From Lactuca virosa (taxonomy: Eukaryota; Streptophyta; Magnoliopsida; Asterales; Asteraceae): DNA of 64,000 nucleotides. The stretch is taken from assembly GCA_928212115.1 (NCBI GenBank), contig CAKMRJ010005745.1, positions 219,120,075-219,184,074 of the forward strand. The letters run 5' to 3'. Positions within the stretch are counted from its first letter, which is position 1. Every line of letters starts with the position of its first letter. The translations under genes were made by a program, and so were the position numbers. The notes beneath the pieces are model-generated. The model did no database searches and was not told the DNA's origin. It saw nothing but the letters and a program-made list of their open reading frames with translations. Of this stretch, positions 54,328 through 64,000 are shown one piece after another.

Positions 54328-57300
54328 CAAGAGCTGCGCAACAGGGTCAAATCTTTTACTCTGAGATTATTTAACCCAAACTGCAAGTGACCTAACATAT
54401 TCCCCGAATGAGCGACTCCACACATGAGATCCAAATCAATAATACTGCCTTGACTTATCTTGATTCCCTTCATGAATAGAACTAATTCAAGACACAATCA
54501 CAAAGGCTTGATCTATCATCAAAACCGAATCCATTCCCAACCCTTGAACCCTTCGATTGATGCCCTCAGCATATAGATACCCCAATTCTTATCCCACTCA
54601 AAAGAAAATCTTGCACATAAACACTAGCATTTCCCAACTCGAGATCTCACCCAAAAACCAACCTGATACTTAACTCAACCCGAGATCCACGGATCTGCAC
54701 TTGTATTTCACCCAAAACCTTCTAATTCACGACAACCCCTCACTAGACCGAGATATAAAGGTTCCTAACCATCGTTGAGACTACCAATCTCGCACATGGT
54801 CCCACCACCAGGTTCCCAAGAGTCCAAATAACAAGGCTATCCAACCTATAAACCCCTCTGCGTCACACACTAACCACCCACTTAATCCTGCAACTCAAGA
54901 TCCAAAACCTTGACCCAACGGTCTCTACCAGGTCCCACCGGTATTGCCATAATCACACGGACCTCACCCACGGGTCCCACCCAACTAAACCATGGAGCGG
55001 CCTCGCCCACGGGTCCCACCCATCTAGAGCTACACATACCCGACTCCACCTCATACCCCAATGGTCCTCAACCTAAAACAGAGCAATACTCCTCAATAAT
55101 CCTGAACGGCGTGCCCAAGGCACAAACTGATTCCCCCTTTGCGCTCATGACCACCTCCAATGATAATCTACCTTGAACTAGTGAATGCTACGATCCCATC
55201 GCAGTATTACAACACTTCCAACCAACCACGGTTATCACCCATGGCCTTACCACATCCTAACCATCACAACCCCACGCATCCTGAGTCAAAACCTGCATCC
55301 AACTGCTTCCAATCAGGTGTTCGGGTCATACTTCGAATTCCAATGCCTTCAACCTGGACTCAACCACAAGCCTGCTATGCATAATAAAGGAGACGCCGAC
55401 CAGCGGTTGGAAGTTTCATGAACTCCCACTTACGCAACCTCAATCACAACAGCCACTTGGGTCGTCTCTACTCCTGGTCAGGATGTGAAACTTGCCCTAG
55501 TTTCACACCTTTCCTAACTCCCGGAATTCTGATCGATTCTCCCCGCACTTGGATTTGACAAAGCTCTCTCTCATCCCATAAGTCCGATGGATTCCCAACC
55601 CGCCAAACACCATACAACATGAACCGCCTATGACTTGTGCTTACCAATACTAGCGTTCCATTACTATCCAATATCAATGATCGCCCAACTCCTGACGAAT
55701 ACTCTTGAAATCTTAACCAGTCTGATAATCCAAATCACCTCCCATGATACCAAACCAATTCCTTGAATTCTTATGTTGGCGACTAAAAAACTATAACCCT
55801 TGCCCTGACTGAGGAATCTTCACCCCAACTTCCATTCTCAAGGAATCATTGAATTCTAACCGTCAACAACCTATGTGAATATAAAACTCCCCTGACATTT
55901 ACTATGACCAAACAACTCATGCAACTAACACCACCATCTTCTTGGTACCACTCCTCTCCTAGCGACGATAGTGTTTGAACCCCCAAAAGTTCTTCCATAG
56001 ACGACTGCCGATCCCACCAGATCAAAAGATAAAACACTTGAACCCTAACTTTACTGGAGAATTAACCCGCTAACCCTGACCAAAGGTCCTCCAAGCAATA
56101 CCCCTAAATTGATCCCGACCAAGACCCGGAACAACAACTGAACACGCTGAAACCCACTCAACAAGATACGACCCACTAATGATTCATTGAAGAATTTCGG
56201 TATGCAGAATGGCATATCTCAATCCTTGATAATATAACCCAGATAATAGTAGAAAATCAACCCGAGATATAACTCACTCAAATCCAAGCAAAATTCCAAA
56301 GCAATGCATATTCCGATAACAACCCCGAAGAAACCAGAAGATAACATTCTGCAAAAGCACCTGAAGGAATCGTGACCTCCTCCTCATGAGTTACCCCGAC
56401 CATCCTGAGGACATGGTGCAAAACCCCTCTCTGATGCTAATGACAAGAACTAACAATAGGATCCTCCTTCCTGAAGGATTCTATGGTTCCACAAGTTTTG
56501 GGCTCCATATGAGCCCCCAACTGCCCTCCTACAACCTCGGCTCGAAAGGCCCCGAGATTACCAACCAAGAGCTCCAAAATCCCTTCCTTGACTGAACCAA
56601 AGATCACTGGGTTCCATTCCAAAATAATGCAAGCAATCTCCGATGAGATGAACTCCCGCATCCGCACATCGATCGACTCAGTACCTGCTACTGAGCCAGA
56701 ACCGAAATTTGAACCCCATTTCTGAGTGCTCAACACCATACTGAAAACAACATTCAAGAGATCCGAATACACCCAAGAATCCTCATCCCACAGGCTTCCT
56801 AGATTCTCCAAGACTCTCCCTGATTCAAGCATGGATCTTTTGCTTTCAGTAGTAGGGGCCCAATACTACCTTCCCCACCTATCCATACTTTCCTCAAGAA
56901 TCCTCCTGAATCCTCTAAGTCACCTTCTCAAATCCATACACCAACACTCTTTAACCAGCGCAACAAAACCTACTGATGCAATCCCTAGGCTTTCCTAGGT
57001 TCCCGACCTCACCCTGCCATCAGTTGCTGAAGAACTCCTCATAATGTCAGTTAGCTACCTCATGACCACAATCACATGCAACAAAGCTTAGATAATCCTT
57101 CGAGTAATATATGCATCCCTACAACAGTTAGACTCAAACGAGATCTGCGCAATAGGGTTAATCCGTCACTCTGAGATTATCCAACCTTTTCCATATGTGA
57201 CTTGACATATTCACTTAATAGCTAACTCACATCACTTCTGAGTTCCACAAAGCACAAAGCAAGCAGCATTTGAGCAGCAAAAATCCAATCCTACATACTA

Positions 57301-57746
57301 CAACTCATACTAAGAGCTCCCACTCTCGCTACTAATTGCCTTACGCATACAAATTATTCCCAAACCAGCACCCCATGCTTCCTAGGATACCAGGTATCAC
57401 ATATCAGGCCAACCTATCACTGGCAAATCAGAACTAGCATGCAAGTCTATAAGCTCATACACTAGGCATACAAGGCATCTATCCTAGCATTCTATCATGC
57501 AAAAACTGAGTAGGTCCTTAGCCCTAACTAGCATGCGATTCACAGATTCATAAATCAAATCATATCAGATAACATGTATGGGTATTTTAGGAGACACTTA
57601 CTTGAGCTCGGCTGATTACATGCACCACACCATTTCTTATCTTAGAAAACTCTTTTCGTAAAAATACTATTCTTTTTGAAAAATTTACCAAATCCTCAGT
57701 TTGAGTTCAGACACACCCGAGAGTATGTCCGAATCCCTCAAACCAA
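54328..57746 (-). other. Internal region of element E (degenerate)
   Basis: The sequence between A's end and E's primer site. It is C-rich on the plus strand and full of stops. A gag N-terminal remnant is recognisable only at 56437-56832. A roughly 75-bp segment at 54330-54405 (CTGCGCAACAGGGT, CTCTGAGATTAT) recurs diverged at 57132-57208. Short ORFs elsewhere show nothing I recognise. Confidence 0.55.
56437..56832 (-). pseudogene. Element E gag N-terminal remnant
   Basis: A 131-residue minus-strand reading contains RMREFISSEIACIILEW, FGSVKEGILELLV and LGAFRAEV. It resembles the N-terminal gag segment of Gypsy elements with this LTR type, and is loosely like A's MDQIPELFRSIKTAI. It lies about 930 bp downstream of E's primer site, the right distance for gag. 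The retrotransposon-gag core does not follow, so it is truncated. Assignment is tentative. Confidence 0.45.
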
Positions 57747-57760
57747 GGCTCTGATACCAA
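57747..57760 (-). other. Primer-binding site (initiator Met tRNA), element E
   Basis: Plus-strand GGCTCTGATACCAA is the reverse complement of TTGGTATCAGAGCC and lies directly beside the LTR at 57763. It fixes E on the minus strand. Confidence 0.92.
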
Positions 57761-58039
57761 CGTGTAAAGTCCCAAAAATAATGACATAAAATTTTCGCGT
57801 TTAGATTAATAAATCGTTAATACATATCAATTCCATAAAACCAAGGTAATTAAGATTTAGAGGAACATCATCAAATCAGAGTAAATCACAGAGTGCGGAA
57901 ACATGTGGTGCGTGCTCTGCAATCATCCCGAGCTCTTCCATTTGAAAACCCAAGTACCTGAAACATAAACTGAAAACCGTAAGCACAAAGCTTATTGAGT
58001 TCTCCAAGATACCTCATACCATACATACATAAATCAAAT

Positions 58040-58385
58040 ACGGTGCCCCTGCCCTCCATCGGGCCTGGCCCGGTCTCGAGTCCCACTCGGCCTCGGGCCC
58101 CGCCCAGCATCGAGCCCCGCTCGAATTACAGATCTATCAATCACCAGGCCCCCCTGACACTGGGCCCCGCCCGATACACACATAATCATATAACTATATA
58201 ATCATATAAACATATAACCATATTAGCACATGCAATAATCACAAAGACTATAGCATACCATACAGTCATCGACCCCGCCCGACATCGGGCCTTGCCCAGT
58301 AAGCATAAAAACAAGAACTAATAACCAGCATACAACATATTCATCAGGCCCCGCCTGGCATCGGGCCTTTCCCGGTAAGCATACC
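58040..58385 (-). repeat. GC-rich hairpin repeat in the E LTR
   Basis: CCCGACATCGGG, CTGGCATCGGGCC, CACTGGGCCCCGCCCG and related blocks recur about six times, each able to form a short GC stem. It occupies the position of the CCATGG hairpin repeat in D. Confidence 0.7.
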
Positions 58386-58884
58386 ATCTCATAACGCATG
58401 CAAGAGTTACGCAGACATCTAGCATAAAAACCATGGGTCAGTATTGGTGCCTTCGACCCGCTAAACCCAGTGAGGAGACTCACTTCGTGCTGCTGAATCA
58501 GACAGACGATCCCTGGCTGCTGGCTGACAGATCTCCGAACTGTCAATATCAAAACAACACCCAATAAACATTTGGGTCCCAATCTATATCCATAAATCCA
58601 TACTCGGGGTAAAAAGACCATTTTACCCCTAACTTATCTTGGTCCAAGACTAAGGCCTAAACTCACAATATGAAAGGCCCAAATGCCAATTAATCAACCA
58701 CGGCCCAATTATGGACTAATTTTCCAAATTGGGCCCAAACCCCTTACACGGGCCTTACCCTAAAGGCCAACCATTTTCCTAGTCCAAGACACTTGTACTC
58801 AGATGGCCCATTAATAACTCAAACACCCAAGCCCAAAAGAAAGCCTAAACTTGAAGCCCAATATGAAAAATCTCATCTGACCGA

Positions 58885-58971
58885 GTACGCCCCGCGTACT
58901 TAGTGGGTACACTAAGCGTACGCCCAAGAAACCTAGTACACCCTGCGTACGAGGAGGTACGCCCCGCGTAC
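58885..58971 (-). promoter_or_regulatory. E palindrome cluster, distal
   Basis: Four 15-mers: GTACGCCCCGCGTAC (58885-58899), GTACACTAAGCGTAC (58907-58921), GTACACCCTGCGTAC (58936-58950) and GTACGCCCCGCGTAC (58957-58971). Spacing is 22 and 21 bp within pairs. It lies about 0.8 kb downstream of the TATA box in transcript direction. Confidence 0.65.
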
Positions 58972-59720
58972 TGACCCTGCCCACAACAAACCTATAAAAC
59001 ATCTTAATCCCTTAAGCCAAGATGACAAATGCTCAGATCTAGATCCAAAACACACCTTAATCCATAAAGTCGAAGGCTTTAAGCCTTCGTATTGCTTAAT
59101 GAAGCCCAATCACCAAAGATGAACTGTAAAGGTCAAAATCACTCCAAAATGTCTTAAAATTTCTTAATACCTTAAGACCTCAGTCTAAACTTCTAGATCT
59201 GATTCAAAAGGGACTTCTTAAGTCATAAAGTTCCTGACTTTATGACTTAGCATTAACGGTACCCAAATCAAAACCCTAAGTCCTAAGCTTCACCAAAAGA
59301 CTACCAAATCATGCATGGAAGGTTAATACTCATCGAGATCCAAACTTTATGACTCCATAACCCCCAACAAAGACCAAATATGAAGCTCAAAGGTTTTGGA
59401 GTAACTTCTACTCACAAGAACCACCAAAAAGATACCAAACCCATAACAAAATACCACTTAGCTAGATCTATATGAAAGAGTTATCAAGGTTGAGACTTTA
59501 TACCTCTAGAAGTTAGATCTAGGTGAACAAATCCTGGATCCAAAAGCTACAAGTCAAGCAATAACTCTTCAAGAAGTTCCTTCTTCCTCCTCAAGCACCA
59601 AAAACACAGATGAATCACTTTGAAGCTCAAGAATCACTCAAATAGGGGCTAGGGTTTCGTTCTTAGGGTTAGAGAGGATGGAGGCTGACGAATGGAAGAG
59701 GTTTGGGTCCATAATGATGC

Positions 59721-59870
59721 TTATAAAGGGGCCAAACCCTAAAAACGAGCTTTTGAAACAGCCCTGCTAACGCCCTGCGTTCCCTTAGGGAACACCCAGC
59801 GTTCCTAAGTTGGCCCGCATCCATTTTCCTTTTGAACGCCATGTGTTCCCACCTGGTACGCCATGCGTAC
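59721..59870 (-). promoter_or_regulatory. E LTR promoter: TATA and two palindrome pairs
   Basis: On the minus strand CCCTTTATAA (59721-59730) is preceded by palindromes centred at 59775 (AACGCCCTGCGTT), 59797 (GAACACCCAGCGTTC), 59841 (GAACGCCATGTGTTC) and 59863 (GTACGCCATGCGTAC, 59856-59870, perfect). Both spacings are 22 bp. Confidence 0.68.
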
Positions 59871-60399
59871 CCGGTTTGGCCCAAAACTCATCTAACTTCA
59901 AGTGGCCATAACTTTTGCATCCCTTATTTGTTTTCGACGTTCTTTATATCCACGGGAAGGTAACGAGAAGCCCTACACTTCTATCAACTTTTATTTAGCC
60001 TGAAAACCAACCGAACTAAAATCCAAAATTTATGAAATGCCCGAACCAACGCATGTACCGATACCCTTGGGCTCTAATGTACAAACCGAACCCTTTCATC
60101 ACATAACCAACATCACCCACATCCAAATGGTTCTAAACCTTTCTTCTTGTCACAACTAGGAACTCTAATGCTTTTGTAAACATTAACAATGATAACATTT
60201 GTGACTAAAACTTAAAAGTATGCTTGATGTTTATTCAATAACACCAAAGTTTCATCAATCACTCTATGCAAACACTTTAAATAGTCAACAAAATATTGGA
60301 AACCCTGAAAATCCCGGTTTAAGTCCAATATGGACTAGGATTTCCTTATTGGGTCTAATGGACCAATAAGCTTCCAATTTGACTATTTTGGGCTTAGAA

Positions 60400-60675
60400 C
60401 CCTTAAATGGGCTTTAATTGGACCCACTCTCATGAGACTTAACCTTTTTGGGCCTTATAAGTCTAAAATGGATTAGTTTACCTTTAATGGGCCTTGTTTG
60501 GCCATAACCAATCCAATTAGCCTTAATGGGCCCCAAAACCATTCTTTTATGCAATAATTGGGCCGTGAACTACTCTAAAGGCCCAATAGGCCGAAAACCA
60601 TCAAATTGGGCCTCATATTATCGGACTCAAGCACTAAAGGCCCAAGCCATTTCTCTTCCTTCTCTCTCTCAGCCC
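60400..60675. promoter_or_regulatory. Cluster of TGGGCC/T motifs in F
   Basis: About ten TGGGCY or GGCCCA sites in under 300 bp, followed by a CT-rich stretch. TGGGCY is the plant Site II element bound by TCP factors. Similar but looser clusters lie at 19250-19570 (D), 58670-58850 (E) and 62250-62510 (F). Confidence 0.45.
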
Positions 60676-62031
60676 AAGTAGAAAAGAAAAAAAAGAAAGA
60701 AAGAAGAAGTAAAGGGGGAGGGTTGACTTTGGGAAGTGCCACCTCCATATTACACACCATGTATCCATGCATGGACCAACATGCATCCATAATAGTCACT
60801 TCACTTCTCTCTCTCCCCTCTCTTCTTCCTCTCGGCCGAGAACCACCAAACACACACACACCACACAAATTCTCTCCATTTCTCTCACAGATCATCCTCT
60901 TCCTTCCTTCAAAGAAATCTCGAAAATTAGTTTGGATTCAAGGATCTTCTTCAAGTGTTGTCAATCTTTGGTAAGTGCTAGCATACACAAACATCTTCTT
61001 TCATTTCAACATCTAGAACTCTTTCTTACAAAGCTTTACTCCATGAACACCTTAGAAGCTTCATAAATTCGAAATCAACTCAAGGAGGCTTGCTAGGACC
61101 AAAAATCTTCTTCATTTCTTCTCCAAAACCGAAACCACAAACCAAGGTGAGTTCATACCCCCTTGTTTTTTTATTTTTACTTGTTTTTGGGGGGAGAACA
61201 CAAGTACCATGTGTTGATCTATGTGTGTATGTTGTTATATGTGATTTCTTTGGTTTATGTTGTGAAAATATGATGTTATTTGCTAAATCTTGAAATCTAT
61301 GGCTAAAGTGTGAAGAATACATAAACAAAGTACATAATAAACAATTTACTTCAAAGATCTAAGGATCTTTAGGCTTAAGAAGTGAAAACAAAGTCAAAGT
61401 CCTTGTAAGTGTCATTTTTGCAAAAATAATCAAAGTTTGGGTAAAATATGTAATTTTCGGTTTTATAAAGACAAAATGGTATTATTTACATAGAAATCTA
61501 ACTTTTATGAAAATAACACTTTTCTAGGGGTCAAAAACATAAATTTTATCTTATTGGGCTTTAATTTGGGCCTCACGAATTTTTGGGCCCAAAGTTGCGA
61601 AAAAATGAAATGTTGAGGGGCTGAATTGGAAAACTTATCAAACTATGAGTCTAAAACATGAATAAACTATTTTTATGGGCTGAAAATGACTTTGATGCAA
61701 AAATTGGACTAAAAATGCAAAGTTTTTGATTTTAGGGTCAAAATTGTAAAACTTACGAAATTTGAGCTAAGAGTGTAAACTTTTTACAATAAAGGGATGG
61801 AAATGACAAATACAATATTTTTGGGCTGAAATTATTATTTAAATAAAGTTTGGGTCTAAAATGTCAAGAAAAACAGGTTAAGGACCAAAAATGTCAATTT
61901 TCATAAAAGGGGACTAAAATTGCCATTTTTATAGATTAAGGGGCTGAATTGGTCAAACTAAATGTTTTTGTGCCAAGTAGACAAATATTAAATTATGGGG
62001 CTAAAAATATTAAGTTTATAACGCATGGTTT

Positions 62032-62034
<3 letters not shown>

Positions 62035-62115
<81 letters not shown>
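62035..62115. repeat. (AT)n microsatellite
   Basis: About 80 bp of uninterrupted AT dinucleotide within the F LTR. Confidence 0.97.
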
Positions 62116-62116
<1 letters not shown>

Positions 62117-62604
62117 CCAAGCTTCGTTGTAAATCAAACGTCAAAACATTTTAACACTTCGAATGAACATCTCACTTACAACAAACAGCTACATTACGAA
62201 CTTAAGATCAATAAATTATAAATGATTCAATGGTTGGGCTCAAATATCTTCTATTCGTGCTATTGGGCCTTCATGGCCCAATATCCTGATTATTGGGCCC
62301 AATATAATCACACATGTTTATTGGGCTTCCGGTGACCCAATTACATACCCAGTGGGCCTTTATTAGCTTTAACATACTATTGGACCTTAATGGTCCACTT
62401 GTATTGCTAATAAGACCTTAAACCTTTATAATATGCTTAATGGGCTATAACGTGTCCGTAGCATACTCGACAGCCTGTAATAACATACAAAGTTAGTGGG
62501 CCTCCGTAGTCCTTTTCTCTTCGTCTGTTAGGCTTACCTTTATTCAAGTAAACATAAATCGGGTCGTGAAACAATGTTATACAATTTCTTTTGGATTAGT
62601 AAGA

Positions 62605-62800
62605 AATAACGGGCGACACCAATAAGTGTCGGTCATAGTCTGTAGTTATAATCAAAGTCTCCTAGAAGGAGAGCGAGAGTTTGTGTATAGATCTATACGG
62701 GGGTGACTCCCCCACACCTAAGTTGTTCGCTACAGTTAGACTCGGCCAGTCTAGGATGACAAAATCTTAATTCAATACCGGCATTCACTAGAATGCCAAG
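62605..62800 (+). repeat. Series of short hairpins in the F LTR
   Basis: Successive inverted repeats: CGACACCAATAAGTGTCG, TCTCCTAGAAGGAGA, GGGGGTGACTCCCCC, TTAGACTCGGCCAGTCTAG and GGCATTCACTAGAATGCC. They have different sequences in close succession, about 650-850 bp before the LTR end. Confidence 0.7.
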
Positions 62801-63469
62801 ACAGGCGAATTAGTCATTATTATGCATGGTTATAACGACTCACATAGAGATCCATTACCATCTAAGTAATCATTGGGAAATCATGTTCATGTGCTATGAC
62901 GATACAATAATACAAAGCTATTATACTATTTATATCGGAAAACATCGGGTTTTCCGGGGGAACAACATTATTCACTTTTACTACAACAACTATAATACAA
63001 GAAACTATTACGAAAAACATTTCACCTTTGCATGTTTTGAAATCATTTACACGTATACTTATGGATCATCACACCTTTTTCGTAAACAATTTATGTTTCA
63101 GAAAATATCGGATTTTTTGGGTTTTACAAGCAATACAAAACATTTTCATATCAAAACCTGCTTATGAACTCACCAACATTATATATGTTGACCGTTTCAA
63201 AATAACTTGTGTTCTCAGGTAATCGTTAGAATGAAGAATTATCAAGCATGTGTCTGAATGTCTTTTGTGTGATGTCATTTGATAAACAATTTATTTTTGG
63301 GATTATGTAATGTAAACAATATACTGGATGTGAACAATGACGGTTGTAATGTATTAATGCATGGTGATGTTGATGTTATGCTTCATGTATATTCATTGTG
63401 ATGATATTTCAATTTAAGTCACACGAGCCCTCGGACGTTTCCGCCGTCTGGTTCGGGGGTGTGACAGGT

Positions 63470-63890
63470 TGGTATCAGAGCTCTGTTTATAGTGAACTGG
63501 CATATCTAACCACACATTGATATGCAACTATAAACCCAAATAGGGACTAAATAACTCTGAACAAAACGAATAAAACATAATAATAAACACTCTTACTTGT
63601 GCGACTTAGAAAAATGAACATAATAACAATTCAAATAAGACATTGGGAAAAATCCTGACATCTCGGTTAGGCCAGGACTGTTCACAGTTGTATTAGGAAA
63701 TGAATGTAGCCTGATCAACTACATTTCCTTTAGAATACAACTATCGCATGCCCTGGAGCGATTGCGATGGTCAATAAACCTAAGGCATACCTTTTTGCTA
63801 ACCAAGAGGAGAACATCAAACCAATTTGAATAATAACAAAAATATTTTAGGATTAATAATGGTTTAATTATATACCCTCTTGCAGACAGT
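63470..63890 (+). other. Element F primer-binding site and leader
   Basis: TGGTATCAGAGC at 63470-63481 is followed by about 410 bp of leader with no gene. Confidence 0.85.
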
Positions 63891-64000
63891 ATGGCTGGTT
63901 TCCATCTTCCTGGAGATCCGTATTTCCCTAATCAGGGGAATAACGGATGGCTTGAGGAGGAACCTGAAGAGGAGCCTAAGGAGGAACCTGAAGAGGAGTC
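63891..64000 (+). CDS. Element F gag, 5' end only
   Basis: An ATG at 63891 opens a frame that is uninterrupted to the window edge (36 codons). It begins MAGFHLPGDPYFPNQGNNGW and continues into a repeated acidic EEEPEEEP stretch. Position 410 bp after the primer site fits a Gypsy gag. The core domain lies beyond the window, so identity rests on position and on my memory of similar acidic N-termini in such elements. Confidence 0.6.
   Translation, partial: MAGFHLPGDPYFPNQGNNGWLEEEPEEEPKEEPEEE

Larger units (their letters stand above)
57763..60083 (-). repeat. Element E 5' LTR
   Basis: It starts TGTAAAGTCCC in plus reading beside the primer site and aligns with D until about 59990. The other end is set provisionally at ATGTACA (60083), which mirrors the TGTA start; D's end differs here. 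The promoter and hairpin block are listed separately. The stretch 60084-60147 holds nothing recognisable. Confidence 0.7.
60148..63466 (+). repeat. Element F 5' LTR
   Basis: It ends GGTGTGACA at 63466, just before a primer site. The start is set at TGTCACAACTAGG (60148), the perfect inverse of the end (TGTCAC/GTGACA), giving about 3.3 kb. It holds a TGGGCC/T cluster at 60400-60675, a CT-rich 5'UTR-like stretch to about 60900, an (AT)n tract and a group of hairpins. No paired palindromes were found. Target duplication is not checkable because the right end is outside. Confidence 0.6.

Noticed and set aside
54910..55421. Plus-strand proline-rich ORFs in the E interior
   Set aside because: Composition-driven readings of C-rich sequence; the element's coding strand is minus and no family was recognised.
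60606..61328. Host gene at the CT-rich 5'UTR-like region with ORFs of about 100-120 residues
   Set aside because: The ORFs are low-complexity, on both strands, with no domain. The region lies within the F LTR bounded by TGTCAC/GTGACA and a primer site.

Overview
The window is plant nuclear heterochromatin: about 64 kb of nested LTR retrotransposons with no host gene that I can support. The evidence is primer-binding sites matching the plant initiator-Met tRNA (TGGTATCAGAGC) or tRNA-Asp (TGGCGCCGTTGCCGGGG), TG...CA or TGAT...ATCA LTR ends, 5-bp target-site duplications (TSDs), and Copia, chromovirus-like Gypsy and Athila-like proteins. Repeats carrying ACTCGTCGAGT are familiar to me from lettuce (Lactuca, Asteraceae). 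That assignment is from memory and is only probable.

Layout. Element E (Gypsy-type LTR, minus strand; 5' LTR about 57763-60083, internal remnant 54328-57762) hosts element A, a large plus-strand chromovirus-like Gypsy whose 5' LTR begins before the window and whose 3' LTR ends at 54327. A was then hit repeatedly. A degenerate Copia (3-7748) sits in its 5' LTR. A gag-only Athila-like element C (12785-16265, TSD AGGAG) sits between its RNase H and integrase. A solo LTR D (17424-20591, TSD GATAC) sits near the end of its pol and itself carries a hAT-like element (17887-18983). The Athila-like element B (minus strand, TSD GGACC) sits in its 3' LTR. B has gag, protease and an ATHILA ORF-1-like gene but no reverse transcriptase or integrase. 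B was in turn hit in gag by G (41408-50658, TSD CATTC), the best-preserved element: two complete LTRs, all domains present, only a few stops and frameshifts. At the right edge lies a further Gypsy-type element F (LTR about 60148-63466, gag start 63891).

Two structures stand out. (1) In six unrelated-sequence LTR families (A, B, C, D, E, G), short odd-length palindromes occur as pairs whose centres are 20-23 bp apart, about two helical turns. They usually form two pairs just upstream of the TATA box. Each family has its own palindrome (ACTCGTCGAGT in B, CTCACGACGTGAG in G, AACACGGCGTGTT in A, TTCACGACGTGAA in C, GTACGCCCCGCGTAC in D/E), but the geometry is shared. In B and C further pairs lie in leader, linker and 3' untranslated regions. 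This looks like a common regulatory architecture and is my main candidate for something undescribed. (2) Between 21527 and 35240 a chimeric 3.09-kb unit made of B-leader, B-LTR and part of the A-LTR is tandemly repeated. It has a microhomology-type junction, an alternating dimer pattern of variants, and a last LTR that switches from array-like to diverged sequence partway along, which is the trace of an unequal LTR-LTR exchange.

Nothing here suggests active host functions. Coding regions are described as broken transposon genes, and the many short ORFs inside LTRs and the array are treated as noncoding.
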